DNA of 64,000 bases from an uncultured Clostridium sp. (GTDB lineage: Bacteria; Bacillota_I; Bacilli_A; RF39; UBA660): contig CABUQZ010000009.1 of assembly GCA_902493795.1 (NCBI GenBank), positions 1 through 64,000 of the forward strand. The letters run 5' to 3'. Under the pieces are notes generated by a model. That model ran no database searches. It was given only the letters and a program-made list of their open reading frames with translations, and was not told the DNA's origin. Shown in pieces: positions 52,484 to 61,883 of the stretch. Position 1 is the first letter of the stretch. Every line of letters begins with the position of its first letter. A program made the translations under genes and the position numbers.

Positions 52484-54226
52484 ATGAAAAAATATAATAA
52501 TGCAGAATTTAATATAAATAATGTTGGACAAAAAGTAGAATTATATGGATGGGTACAAAAGAAAAGAGACCTAGGTGGTCTTGTATTCATCGATTTACGT
52601 GATAGATCTGGAATAATACAGTTAATAGTAAGACCAGAAAATGAGTTTTACAGTTTAGCATCATCATTAAAAACAGAATCAGTAATCAAAGCGGTTGGAG
52701 AAATTTCTGAAAGAGAAAATAAAAACTTTAAAATTCCAACTGGAGAAATAGAAGTAATAATAGAGTCACTAGAACTTATTAACTCATCTATTGATATTCC
52801 ATTTGAATTAACAGATAACACAACAGCACTTGAAGAAACAAGATTAAAATATCGTTACCTAGATTTAAGAAGAGAAAACTTAAAAAACAATTTAATTCTT
52901 AGACATAAAGTAACAATGATTGCAAGAAATTACTTATCAAGTAAAGGATTTATTGAAGTAGAAACTCCAATTCTTTGCGTACCAACTCCAGAAGGAGCAA
53001 GAGACTATCTAGTACCATCAAGAATAAATCATGGACATTTCTATGCACTTCCTCAATCACCTCAAATATTTAAACAATTATTGATGATTGGAGGAATGGA
53101 AAAGTATTTCCAAATAGCAAGATGCTTTAGAGATGAAGACTTAAGAGCAGATAGACAACCAGAATTTACACAAATAGATATCGAACAAAGCTTCTCAAGT
53201 GAAGAAGAAATCTGGGATACAGTTGAAGGATTAATGAAAAAGATTTTTTCTGAATTAAAAAACGTTCATTTAGAAAAATTCCCAAGATTAACTTATAACG
53301 AATGTATCGACCGTTTCGGAAGTGATAAACCAGATACTAGATTTGCTATGGAAATACAAGATATCACTCCAATATTTAGTAAAACATTCTTTGAAGTATT
53401 TAGTAAAATCATCGCTGATGGTGGAATAATTAATGCAATCGTATTAAAAGGATATGCATCAACAATTTCAAGAAAAGAAATAGATAAATTAACTGAATTT
53501 GTAAAAATATATAAAGCTAAAGCCTTATCATACTTAAAATACAACAACAATGAATTAACAGGATCAATTGCTAAAGTTTTAGATGACGAAGAGAAAAAAG
53601 CTCTAATTAACCAATTAGACCTTCAAGAAAATGATATGGTATTTGTAATAGCAGATCAAAAAAGTATTACTAAAACTGCACTAGGAGCTTTAAGAGTTAA
53701 ACTAGCTCGTGAAAAGAATTTAATTGCTGAAGATAAGTATAACTTCTTATGGGTTACTGAATTTCCAATGTATGAGTACTCTGAAGAAGAACAACGCTAT
53801 GTTGCAGCCCATCATCCATTTACTGCTCCAAGAGAAGAAGATATCGATAAATTATTAACTGATAAAGAAAACTGCTACTCAAGAGCATATGACCTAGTGC
53901 TTAATGGATATGAATTATTAAGCGGATCAGTTAGAATTCATGATAGTGAAACGCAATCTAAAGTATTTGAAGCAATAGGATTAAGCCCAGAAGAAGCAAA
54001 AGAAAGATTTGGTTTCTTCCTAGAAGCATTTAAATATGGTGCACCACCTCATTGTGGAGTAGGAATAGGACTTGAAAGACTTGTAATGATTCTATGTGGA
54101 ACAGATAACATAAGAGATGTAGTAGCATTCCCTAAAACAGCTAGTGCTCAAGACTTAATGAATGAAGCTCCAGGAACTGTTACAGAAAAACAACTTAAAG
54201 AACTAGGAATAAAACTAGATAACTAA
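52484..54226 (+). CDS. aspS: aspartyl-tRNA synthetase
   Basis: The protein has 580 residues, the usual bacterial length. It has the OB-fold start (GWVQKKRDLGGLVFIDLRD), motif 2 (FRDEDLRADRQPEFTQIDIE), the bacterial GAD insertion domain and motif 3 (GVGIGLERLVMIL...VVAFPKTASAQD). Whether it is discriminating or also makes Asp-tRNA-Asn depends on gatCAB, not seen here. AAGGAGG ends hisS and the ATG follows its stop directly, so translation is coupled. The T-box specifier (Asp) fits this gene. Confidence 0.97.
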   Translation: MKKYNNAEFNINNVGQKVELYGWVQKKRDLGGLVFIDLRDRSGIIQLIVRPENEFYSLASSLKTESVIKAVGEISERENKNFKIPTGEIEVIIESLELINSSIDIPFELTDNTTALEETRLKYRYLDLRRENLKNNLILRHKVTMIARNYLSSKGFIEVETPILCVPTPEGARDYLVPSRINHGHFYALPQSPQIFKQLLMIGGMEKYFQIARCFRDEDLRADRQPEFTQIDIEQSFSSEEEIWDTVEGLMKKIFSELKNVHLEKFPRLTYNECIDRFGSDKPDTRFAMEIQDITPIFSKTFFEVFSKIIADGGIINAIVLKGYASTISRKEIDKLTEFVKIYKAKALSYLKYNNNELTGSIAKVLDDEEKKALINQLDLQENDMVFVIADQKSITKTALGALRVKLAREKNLIAEDKYNFLWVTEFPMYEYSEEEQRYVAAHHPFTAPREEDIDKLLTDKENCYSRAYDLVLNGYELLSGSVRIHDSETQSKVFEAIGLSPEEAKERFGFFLEAFKYGAPPHCGVGIGLERLVMILCGTDNIRDVVAFPKTASAQDLMNEAPGTVTEKQLKELGIKLDN

Positions 54227-54966
54227 TTAAAAAATTCTAATATAATTTTTAAAACATAAAAGGGATACTCTAAATATACAAAGTGTGTTCCTTTTTTTAT
54301 TGTAATTAATCCAGAATTATGAATTTTTTTGTTCATAAGAATTCCATCTTTCAAAGGAGTAGAAGTATCAAGCTCTCCCCATATTAATAAAGTAGGACAA
54401 TAAATGTATTTTAAAAAACATCTTAAATCAGTATTAACGATATTAGAAAAAGTAAGCTTCATATCAGAACTTAAATTCTTGTAGTCACTAGAACTATATT
54501 TAGAAATCAGCTTATTTAAATATTTGTCTCTTTTCTTCTTAGGTAAAAGATAACAACACTTCTTAAAGAATTTATATCTTAAAGTTCTTAACTTCCTTTT
54601 TAAACTTTTTCTTCTAATACCAGCGCCACCAATAATAATTAATTTATCAACAACAACTCTATAGTTACCAATTAATAAAATAGCTAATCTACATCCAAAT
54701 GAATGACAAAGAATATATGGTTTTACAATATTATGCTTTTTAATAAACTTTTTTAAATACTTTGCATAATCATAGATTGTTAAATCAGTATTAGGAAACT
54801 TACTTTTCCCAAATCCAGGATAATCAAATATATAAATCGTAAATTTATCTTTTAAATTATCTATATAATAATCAAATGTACTTCTTGTATCTCCCCAACC
54901 TGGAAGAATTAATAATACTTTTTTGCTATTTCCATATTTTTCATAATAAAAATTATCTTTATTCAT
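54223..54966 (-). CDS. alpha/beta hydrolase
   Basis: The protein has 247 residues. LLILPGWGDTRSTF holds the oxyanion region, LCHSFGCRLAIL the nucleophile Ser, WGELDTSTP the acid and KGTHFVYLEYP the His. The middle is very basic. It is a paralogue of the hydrolase at 20249 (same WG.xDT and THxxYLE endings). It overlaps the end of aspS by four bases in convergent orientation. The substrate is unknown. Confidence 0.87.
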   Translation of the reverse strand: MNKDNFYYEKYGNSKKVLLILPGWGDTRSTFDYYIDNLKDKFTIYIFDYPGFGKSKFPNTDLTIYDYAKYLKKFIKKHNIVKPYILCHSFGCRLAILLIGNYRVVVDKLIIIGGAGIRRKSLKRKLRTLRYKFFKKCCYLLPKKKRDKYLNKLISKYSSSDYKNLSSDMKLTFSNIVNTDLRCFLKYIYCPTLLIWGELDTSTPLKDGILMNKKIHNSGLITIKKGTHFVYLEYPFYVLKIILEFFN

Positions 54967-55026
54967 AATTCACCTATTGTAGTCTATGAAAAAGTGTCAA
55001 TAATGTCATAATTAGTGTATGTTTAA

Positions 55027-55055
55027 TTGTAAAAAAAATGGCGATATACTATAAT
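55027..55055 (+). promoter_or_regulatory. pyk promoter
   Basis: TTGTAA and TATAAT are 17 bases apart; the start codon follows 16 bases after the -10. Confidence 0.7.
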
Positions 55056-55071
55056 AAAATAGGTGATAGTA

Positions 55072-56490
55072 ATGAAGAAAACAAAAATAATTTGTAGTAT
55101 AGGACCAGCTAGTCAAAATGTCGATATCATGAGCGAAATGGTTAAAAATGGAATGAATGTAGCAAGAATTAATTTCTCTCATGGAAATTATAATGAATAT
55201 AATGAAATTTTAGAAGTAGTTAAAAATACTAGGATAAAAACAGGTGATAATAATATTGCAATTTTATATGATACTAAAGGACCAGATTTTAGATGTGGTG
55301 AAATAGTAAGCGAAGGAATTGATTTAATTCCAGGAAATGTCGTAAGAATTGTTAAAGAAAATATTGTTGGAAGTAATAATACATTTACAGTTAATCATCC
55401 TGAAGTTTTAGATAAAATTAATATTGGAAATGAGATTTTACTTGAAGATGCTTTAATGAAAATAGTAGTTATCTCAAAAGAGTTTGATGGTTTAACTTGT
55501 AGAGTATTAGAAGGTGGAAACTTAAAGTCTAAAAAAGGAATTGCAGTTCCTGGCGTTAGACTTGATCTTCCTTTTATGAGTGAAGTTGATAAAGAAGATA
55601 TAAAATATGCTTGTACCCATGAAGGAGACTTTTTAGCACTTTCTTTTGTTGAATCAAGAGAAAATATCCTTGAGGCTAAAAAGATTTTGGAAGAAAATGG
55701 AAGAAGTGATATGAAAATCATTTCTAAAGTTGAAAGTAAAGCAGGGGTAGATAATCTTGATGAGATAATTGATGAAAGTGATGGAATAATGGTAGCTCGT
55801 GGAGATTTAGGAGTTGAAATTCCTGTTGAATACTTACCAGTTATCCAAAAAGATATGATAAGAAAGTGTCGTGAAAAAGAAAAATTCGTAATAGTTGCAA
55901 CAGAAATGTTAGCATCTATGTACACATCTCCTCGTCCAACAAGAGCAGAAGTTACCGATATTTCAAATGCAGTATTTGATGGGGCAGATGCAGTTATGTT
56001 AAGTGGTGAGTCAACTGTAGGTGCTCATCCAATCGATGCTGTAAGATATATGGCAAAAATTTGTGAGCAAGCTGAAAAAAATAGTTTATATTGCACAAAG
56101 TTTGAAAGACCAAGAACCTGTGATATCACAGAAGCAATAGCAGCAAACGTATTAATAGCATCAAAAGAGTTAGATATTAAAGCAATAGTAGTGCCTACAA
56201 CTGGAGGACATAGCCCTACAGTAATTAGTAACTTAAGACCAACTACCACAATACTTGCACTATGCCCAAACGAGAAAGTTGCAAGAGGCTTATCTCTTAA
56301 CTATGGAGTCTATTGCAAAGTAGTAGCATCTGTAAAAGAAGATGATATGGATGACGCAGTAAATAGCGCAAGAAATGAAGCCATAAAAACATTTAACCTT
56401 CAAGAAAAAGACGTAATTATCATAACTGGAGGAATCCATTTTAATAAATCAATTAAACAGACAAACTTCTTAAAAATCGAGGAAATTTAA
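55072..56490 (+). CDS. pyk: pyruvate kinase
   Basis: The protein has 472 residues from ATG 55072, with TAGGTGAT before it. Motifs are ICSIGPASQN, ARINFSHGNY, YDTKGPDFR, SKVESKAGVDNLDEI, GIMVARGDLGVEIP and ADAVMLSGESTVGAHP. It makes pyruvate and ATP from phosphoenolpyruvate, the last step of glycolysis. The extra C-terminal PEP-utilizing domain of Bacillus Pyk is missing, which keeps the protein at the shorter family length. A terminator follows. Confidence 0.96.
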   Translation: MKKTKIICSIGPASQNVDIMSEMVKNGMNVARINFSHGNYNEYNEILEVVKNTRIKTGDNNIAILYDTKGPDFRCGEIVSEGIDLIPGNVVRIVKENIVGSNNTFTVNHPEVLDKINIGNEILLEDALMKIVVISKEFDGLTCRVLEGGNLKSKKGIAVPGVRLDLPFMSEVDKEDIKYACTHEGDFLALSFVESRENILEAKKILEENGRSDMKIISKVESKAGVDNLDEIIDESDGIMVARGDLGVEIPVEYLPVIQKDMIRKCREKEKFVIVATEMLASMYTSPRPTRAEVTDISNAVFDGADAVMLSGESTVGAHPIDAVRYMAKICEQAEKNSLYCTKFERPRTCDITEAIAANVLIASKELDIKAIVVPTTGGHSPTVISNLRPTTTILALCPNEKVARGLSLNYGVYCKVVASVKEDDMDDAVNSARNEAIKTFNLQEKDVIIITGGIHFNKSIKQTNFLKIEEI

Positions 56491-56528
56491 TAAATCCTTA
56501 TAAAATAAAGGTATTAAAAAATAACTAA

Positions 56529-56557
56529 AAAATGGCACTGTAAAATAGTGTCATTTT
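56529..56557 (+). terminator. pyk terminator
   Basis: AAAATGGCACT pairs with AGTGTCATTTT (one G-U pair) around a 7-base loop, followed by T. Confidence 0.8.
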
Positions 56558-56622
56558 TGTTGCTTTTTTACTTTCGTATGTTTATAATAAAAAGCATATT
56601 TTCAAGGAGGTGAGCCACAAAG

Positions 56623-59022
56623 ATGAAAAGTAATCTTCCAGTTCTTTTACTAAAAAATATGGTTTTATTTCCTTTTAACGAGATTAGAATTGAGTTCGAT
56701 ACGACTTTAGATAAAAAAATAATATCATTAGCAGAATCTTGTTATGATAACAAGATATTAATAGTAAATCCCAAAGATACTTTAGAAATTAGTCCCGAAA
56801 TGGATGAACTTCCAAATTTCGGAATAGTGGGTAAAATAAAAATGAAACTTGAAATGCCTAATGGTAAGACAAGGGTAATAATTTTAGGAGAACAACGTGT
56901 TAAAATATATGCATATTCAAAAGATGAGGATATGTATGAGGCTCTATTTAGCTATCTTCCAAAAGAAGAGTTATCTCCAAAAGAAGAGATGGCTTACATA
57001 AGAGCACTTAATAAACATATCGATGTTTATGTAAAAGAAGTACCTTACATGTCTAACACGATATTATCACAAACTTCTGGAATTAATGATATCGATAAAT
57101 TAACTGATATTGTGGTCCTTTATCTTCCAATTAACTATGAAAGAAAGCAAGATTATTTAAAAGAAAGCTCTTCTACAATGAGAGTTAAAATGATTCTAGA
57201 TGACATTAATAGTGATATGGAGATATTACGCCTTGAACAAAGCATCGAAGAAAGCGTAGCAGATAGTTTGGAACAATCTCAAAAAGAATTCGTTTTAAGA
57301 GAGAAAATAAAAGTAATAAAAAAAGAGCTTGGCGATGAAAATCAAAGTGAATCAGATGTCATAAGAGAAAAAATAGATTCCTTAGATTGCCCTAAAAAAG
57401 TAAAAGAAAAACTATATATTGAATTAAACAAATATGAGTCATCTAATTCAATATCACCAGAATCTGGAATGATTAGAAATTACATTGAATGGCTACTTTC
57501 ACTTCCTTGGAGTAAAACAACTGAAGATAGAAAAGATTTAAAAAAAGTAAGAGAAATACTTGATAGCAGTCATTATGGCTTTGAAAGTGTTAAAGATAGA
57601 GTAATAGAGTATCTTGCTGTAAAACAAAATACTAATAACTCAAGAAGTCCAATAATATGTTTTGTAGGACCACCAGGAGTAGGAAAAACAACTTTTGCTA
57701 AAAATGTAGCTAAAAGTTTAAACCGTAAAGTTGCCAAAATCTCTTTAGGTGGAGTAAACGATGAAGCTGAAATAATCGGTCATAGAAGAACATATATAGG
57801 AGCAGCTCCAGGACTTATCATTCAGGGAATGAAAAAAGCAGGAGTAAAAAACCCAGTTTTCATAATTGATGAAATAGATAAGATGACTAAAGATATAAAA
57901 GGAGATCCTGCATCTGCTTTATTAGAAGTCCTTGATAAAGAACAAAACAAGTATTTTGTAGATCACTACATTGAAGAAGAATTTGATTTATCTAGTGTCT
58001 TGTTTATTGCAACAGCAAATTATTTAGGTCAAATACCAGAAGAGTTAAAAGATAGACTAGAAATAATCGAACTATCTTCATACACAGAATTTGAAAAACT
58101 AGATATAGCTAAAAATCATTTGATTAAAAATCAAATAGAAGAACATGGACTAAAAGAAAATGAAGTAGAGTTTTCAGATGAGACAATACTAACTCTAATT
58201 AGAAACTATACTAAAGAATCAGGAGTAAGAGAACTAGATAGATTAATAGCAACAATACTAAGAAAAATAGTTAAGAAAATAGTAGTAGATAAAGAAAAGA
58301 AAAATTATAAGATAACTTCTGAAGATTTAGAAGAATACTTAGGAATAAAAAAATATTTATATAATGAAAATCAAGAAGAAGATAGAATAGGAATAGTAAA
58401 TGGTCTTGCTTACACAATTTATGGAGGAGACATTTTGCCTATTGAAACAACATTATTTAAAGGAAAAGAAGAACTTGTTTTAACTGGATCTTTAGGTGAA
58501 GTTATGCAAGAATCAGCAAAAATCGCTCTTGACTACATTAAATCAAATAATGAAATATTTGGAATTAATTTAAATAATCTAGAAGGTAAAACAATTCACA
58601 TACACGTTCCTGAAGGTGCAATTCAAAAAGAAGGACCATCAGCAGGAGTAGCCCTAACAACTGCTTTAATAAGTCTATTAACAAATATGAAAGTATCTTC
58701 AAAAATTAGTATGACTGGAGAAATTACCTTAACAGGTAGAGTACTTCCAATAGGAGGTTTAAAAGAAAAAGTAATTGGAGCCTATCGTGCTATGATAAAT
58801 AAGATCTTTATCCCAAGAGAAAATGAAAAAGATTTAAAAGAGATACCTGATTATATTAAAGATAAAATTGAATTTGTCCTAATAGATAATTATTTAGATA
58901 TTTTTAATAATATAGGTGGAAAGAAAAATAATACGATAAATAAAAAAGAGAGTAAAAAAAGAAAAGAAAATAAAGAAGTTAATGAGATTAAAGAAAATAA
59001 ATTAAATTTAGAAATTGAATAA
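56623..59022 (+). CDS. lon: ATP-dependent protease Lon
   Basis: The protein has 799 residues. The substrate-binding N domain (LPVLLLKNMVLFP) is followed by the AAA+ domain with Walker A GPPGVGKT (349-356) and HRRTYIGAAPG, and the protease domain with catalytic Ser673 (EGPSAGVALT) and Lys716 (GGLKEKVIGAYRA). The last 30 residues are a Lys/Glu/Asn-rich tail. It degrades damaged and regulatory proteins in the cytoplasm. AAGGAGGTGA is a full Shine-Dalgarno. No heat-shock operator (CIRCE) was noticed upstream. Confidence 0.97.
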   Translation: MKSNLPVLLLKNMVLFPFNEIRIEFDTTLDKKIISLAESCYDNKILIVNPKDTLEISPEMDELPNFGIVGKIKMKLEMPNGKTRVIILGEQRVKIYAYSKDEDMYEALFSYLPKEELSPKEEMAYIRALNKHIDVYVKEVPYMSNTILSQTSGINDIDKLTDIVVLYLPINYERKQDYLKESSSTMRVKMILDDINSDMEILRLEQSIEESVADSLEQSQKEFVLREKIKVIKKELGDENQSESDVIREKIDSLDCPKKVKEKLYIELNKYESSNSISPESGMIRNYIEWLLSLPWSKTTEDRKDLKKVREILDSSHYGFESVKDRVIEYLAVKQNTNNSRSPIICFVGPPGVGKTTFAKNVAKSLNRKVAKISLGGVNDEAEIIGHRRTYIGAAPGLIIQGMKKAGVKNPVFIIDEIDKMTKDIKGDPASALLEVLDKEQNKYFVDHYIEEEFDLSSVLFIATANYLGQIPEELKDRLEIIELSSYTEFEKLDIAKNHLIKNQIEEHGLKENEVEFSDETILTLIRNYTKESGVRELDRLIATILRKIVKKIVVDKEKKNYKITSEDLEEYLGIKKYLYNENQEEDRIGIVNGLAYTIYGGDILPIETTLFKGKEELVLTGSLGEVMQESAKIALDYIKSNNEIFGINLNNLEGKTIHIHVPEGAIQKEGPSAGVALTTALISLLTNMKVSSKISMTGEITLTGRVLPIGGLKEKVIGAYRAMINKIFIPRENEKDLKEIPDYIKDKIEFVLIDNYLDIFNNIGGKKNNTINKKESKKRKENKEVNEIKENKLNLEIE

Positions 59023-59179
59023 AAGAATTAAAAAATATACTTTAACTAATTAAACTTAATATGGTATTTATAATTAAAACTTATAAATATCTTTTTCTTT
59101 ACGTTTATTGTTCTAAAATATATTTGCTACTTATGTAATAAATGTTATAATTAAAATATATATAATATAGAGGTGTTTT

Positions 59180-59986
59180 ATGATACAAGTTATTATTTTA
59201 GCTATTATCCAAGGAATAGCAGAATTTTTACCAATATCTTCCTCAGCACATTTAATAATCTTTAGAGATTTATTTATGCTAGGAAAAGATGTAATAACAG
59301 AAGATATGAGTTTGGCTTTTGATTTATCTCTTCACTTAGGAACAGCGCTTGCAATACTTTTATTTTTCTTTAAAGACTTTTGGAATATGTTTAAAAAAGG
59401 AATGACTAAAGGTATTAAAGATAAAGAAGGAAAACTTATGTGGTATATAATTGCTGCCACAATACCAGCTGCAATTGCAGGAGTATTATTTGAGGATGTA
59501 ATCGATAAAGTAATAAGAGAACAATACTGGCTTATTGCTTTAGCCTTAATCGTAATGGGAGTAATTATCTACTTTGCTGATAAGATTATGAGTCAAACCA
59601 AATCACTTAACAGTATGAAACTAAAAGATGCAATAGTTATTGGATTTAGCCAGTTGTTTGCTCTTATCCCAGGTTTTTCAAGAAGTGGAACAACAATTGC
59701 AGCAGCAAGAGCTTTGAAAATGAATAGAGAAGATGCAGCTAAGTTTTCATTTTACTTAGCAGAACCAGTAGTTCTAGGAGCAGTAGTACTTCAATTTATA
59801 AAAACTGATTTATCAATTATCACAGCAAATATAGCAGTATTCGCAGTTGGGATTTTAACATCCTTTGTAATTGGATTATTATGTATTAAATTATTATTGA
59901 AATATTTAAAAAATAATGATTTCAAAATATTCATGTGGTATCGTTTAGTATTTGGTATAATTGTATTAATACGTATAATGCTTTAG
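59180..59986 (+). CDS. uppP: undecaprenyl-diphosphatase UppP
   Basis: The protein has 268 residues and about eight membrane helices. The two active-site regions EFLPISSSAHLI and PGFSRSGTTIAAA identify the UppP/BacA family. It regenerates undecaprenyl phosphate, the lipid carrier for peptidoglycan and other wall polymers, and often gives bacitracin tolerance. GAGGTGTTTT precedes the ATG, and a terminator begins at its stop codon. Confidence 0.96.
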   Translation: MIQVIILAIIQGIAEFLPISSSAHLIIFRDLFMLGKDVITEDMSLAFDLSLHLGTALAILLFFFKDFWNMFKKGMTKGIKDKEGKLMWYIIAATIPAAIAGVLFEDVIDKVIREQYWLIALALIVMGVIIYFADKIMSQTKSLNSMKLKDAIVIGFSQLFALIPGFSRSGTTIAAARALKMNREDAAKFSFYLAEPVVLGAVVLQFIKTDLSIITANIAVFAVGILTSFVIGLLCIKLLLKYLKNNDFKIFMWYRLVFGIIVLIRIML

Positions 59987-60008
59987 CTAATCGTTTGATT
60001 AGCTTTTT
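59985..60008 (+). terminator. uppP terminator
   Basis: AGCTAATC-GTTT-GATTAGCT is followed by T; the 5' arm overlaps the uppP stop codon. Confidence 0.88.
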
Positions 60009-60073
60009 CTATGAAAAAAAACTGATTTATTAATCTATATCACCATAAAATACATTTTTTTTGATTTTTTTAT

Positions 60074-60101
60074 TTGCATTTTACAAAAATAGTGCTATAA
60101 T
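60074..60101 (+). promoter_or_regulatory. promoter of tRNA-Lys
   Basis: TTGCAT and TATAAT are separated by 16 bases, with an extended TG before the -10. The tRNA starts 20 bases downstream. Confidence 0.75.
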
Positions 60102-60120
60102 TTAAGAGCAATGTTGTTAT

Positions 60121-60196
60121 GGGGCGTTAGCTCAGTTGGTAGAGCAACTGACTCTTAATCAGTGGGTCTAGGGTTCGAATCCCTAACGCCCCACCA
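60121..60196 (+). tRNA. tRNA-Lys (anticodon CTT)
   Basis: A 76-base cloverleaf: acceptor GGGGCGT (60121-60127) pairs with ACGCCCC (60186-60192), discriminator A, and CCA is encoded at 60194-60196. The anticodon stem ACTGA/TCAGT encloses CTCTTAA, so the anticodon is CTT (60154-60156). The T arm is TAGGGTTCGAATCCCTA. It reads AAG; Lys codon AAA would need a separate TTT tRNA, not in the window. It has its own promoter and terminator. Confidence 0.96.
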
Positions 60197-60234
60197 AATT
60201 GATAGTAAACTTGAGTTATTCGAGTAATAATAAA

Positions 60235-60278
60235 AAAACTACTCTCAAAATTAAATTGAAAGTAGTTTTATTTTTTTT
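60235..60278 (+). terminator. terminator downstream of tRNA-Lys
   Basis: AAAACTACTCTCAA pairs with TTGAAAGTAGTTTT (one mismatch) around a short loop, then a long T run. Confidence 0.8.
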
Positions 60279-60336
60279 AGAAAACATACTTGTATACTTA
60301 CTATGTCATTAAACAATATCTAATGGTCAATTTTTA

Positions 60337-60864
60337 TTATTTTTTTAATGTTAATTTTTTAATAGCTTCAATGACATGGTGTTCACATAAACCAGTGCAA
60401 TCATCCATATTTTTAATCATTTCATCATCTGCCGTAAAACTAGTTTTAATCAATTCTTTATTTAAAAAAATTTGCAAATCAAAAGATTCATCATCTATTA
60501 CTATAAAATTCTCTATATTCTTATTTTTTAACCAGGCCTTTATTTCATTTTGTCTAATCCCATTTGCATCTTTTGGTGTCACGTCGTAAATTATAAGTCC
60601 ATACTCATTGAATAATTTAATCAAAGATGCCATTTTTTCATTAAGAGGAATGTATTTTCCACATTCCATTTTTCCAAAATATCTCCAAGAGGAACTAAGT
60701 ACAATAACAGCTCCTGTTTGATCAACAATTTTTTTTAAAAGATTTAATCTTTCTAAGTCAATTTCAATTCTTCTAACACCAGTTTCAATATATTCATTAT
60801 GAATATCAATAAAAGTTTGAGATGTATTTAAAACCCCATCTATATCCAAAAATATCACTTTCAT
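60337..60864 (-). CDS. HAD-like phosphatase-domain protein
   Basis: The protein has 175 residues. It begins MKVIFLDIDGVLNT, the HAD motif I (DxDGVL), with IVLSSSWR as motif II and IVIDDESFD as motif IV. This matches the small HAD-domain family sometimes named after Swiss Army Knife RNA-repair proteins (HAD_SAK), though it stands alone here. The substrate is unknown. It is convergent with the tRNA terminator. Confidence 0.82.
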   Translation of the reverse strand: MKVIFLDIDGVLNTSQTFIDIHNEYIETGVRRIEIDLERLNLLKKIVDQTGAVIVLSSSWRYFGKMECGKYIPLNEKMASLIKLFNEYGLIIYDVTPKDANGIRQNEIKAWLKNKNIENFIVIDDESFDLQIFLNKELIKTSFTADDEMIKNMDDCTGLCEHHVIEAIKKLTLKK

Positions 60865-61055
60865 ATTTCCACCTCATTAATAAATAGAAATTTCTATGTA
60901 TATTGTATCATAACTTTTTAAATAGATTATCTAAGAAAGTTGTTGTAGGTATTCTTTTATGAGACCATATTGATAAATAACTTGGAGATAGATGAGTCCG
61001 AGTTTTTTATATTTGAAAATGTAATAAATGTTGATAATTTTTATAATATTTGTGC

Positions 61056-61061
61056 TATAAT
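61056..61061 (+). promoter_or_regulatory. promoter of the first 210-residue paralogue
   Basis: TGCTATAAT gives an extended -10; a possible TTGATA -35 lies 19 bases upstream, which is long. TTAGGAGTGAT precedes the ATG. Confidence 0.55.
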
Positions 61062-61086
61062 AATGTTCATTTAGGAGTGATATCAT

Positions 61087-61719
61087 ATGAAATATGGATA
61101 TAAAGGAGTAGAATTAAAAGATTTAATTGAAAAGTATGAACATAATGTTTCAAATAATACAATAAAAATTACATTCTTAGATGATTCTAGTTATGAAGTA
61201 CCTTTTACAGAAGAAAATGAACAATTAATATTAGATAAGATGCTTGAGCAAGCAAAAGCAAGAAGTGAAAGCGAAGCTCTACAAAATGCTATACAAAAAA
61301 GAAGAATAGATTTTCCTTTGATGATGCTAAAGGTTTCAGCTCTTATGATAAATAGTGCTAATAATAGTGGAGCAAATTCAAAAGAGTCAAAAATAATTTA
61401 TAGCGTATTGGAAGGTCTTATTGCTGTAACAATTGTATTAGATGGTGTAGAACTTAAATTTATAAGTGATGAAATAAAAGAATTGAAAAAATACGATATA
61501 TATTTAGCAATTAAAGACAAATTAGAAAGCAAAATAAATTGTGATACATGTAATATGACTGATAGTAACTTAAGTACTTTAAATATCAACACATTAGATA
61601 ATTATTCTCTAGGAGAAATTAAAAGAATAAGAGATAATTTAGATAAAGATGAAAAATGGGGACAATACTTTAACAAACCTAATCAAGACAAAGTATTAGC
61701 TAAAAGACGTGGTAGATAA
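61087..61719 (+). CDS. unknown protein, paralogue 1 of a tandem pair
   Basis: The protein has 210 residues. The N-terminus is MKYGYKGVELKDLIEKYEH, then ITFLDDSSYEVPFTEENEQLILDKMLEQAKARSES, a weakly hydrophobic middle (about 80-130) with no clear membrane helix, and a charged C-terminus with LNINTLDNYSLGEIKRI ending KRRGR. It is closely similar to the next protein (61884), same length and layout. Each copy has its own promoter and terminator. No family is recognised. Confidence 0.75.
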   Translation: MKYGYKGVELKDLIEKYEHNVSNNTIKITFLDDSSYEVPFTEENEQLILDKMLEQAKARSESEALQNAIQKRRIDFPLMMLKVSALMINSANNSGANSKESKIIYSVLEGLIAVTIVLDGVELKFISDEIKELKKYDIYLAIKDKLESKINCDTCNMTDSNLSTLNINTLDNYSLGEIKRIRDNLDKDEKWGQYFNKPNQDKVLAKRRGR

Positions 61720-61734
61720 TTTTACCACTTTTTT
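61709..61734 (+). terminator. terminator overlapping the end of paralogue 1
   Basis: GTGGTA (61709-61714) pairs with TACCAC (61723-61728), followed by T. The stop codon TAA is in the loop, so the last two codons (Gly-Arg) form part of the stem. Confidence 0.75.
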
Positions 61735-61823
61735 ATTGGAAGGTCTTCTTATTTTAGCATTTAAGAAATATTTTTAGACTTAAACTACATAAGATTTTTT
61801 AAGAAACATCAATATAAAGATAA

Positions 61824-61852
61824 TTGAATAATTTAACAAAATATGGTATAAT
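61824..61852 (+). promoter_or_regulatory. promoter of the second 210-residue paralogue
   Basis: TTGAAT and TATAAT are separated by 17 bases; GAGGAGTGAT precedes the ATG. Confidence 0.72.
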
Positions 61853-61883
61853 ATCATCGCTTTTTTATGAGGAGTGATATTAA

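Noticed and set aside
55395..55925. A 176-residue open frame on the minus strand inside pyk
   Set aside because: The pyk frame is fully supported by motifs, and this mirror frame has no ribosome site.
59023..59179. A terminator or small gene between lon and uppP
   Set aside because: The 157 bases are AT-rich without a convincing stem plus T run or a supported reading frame.
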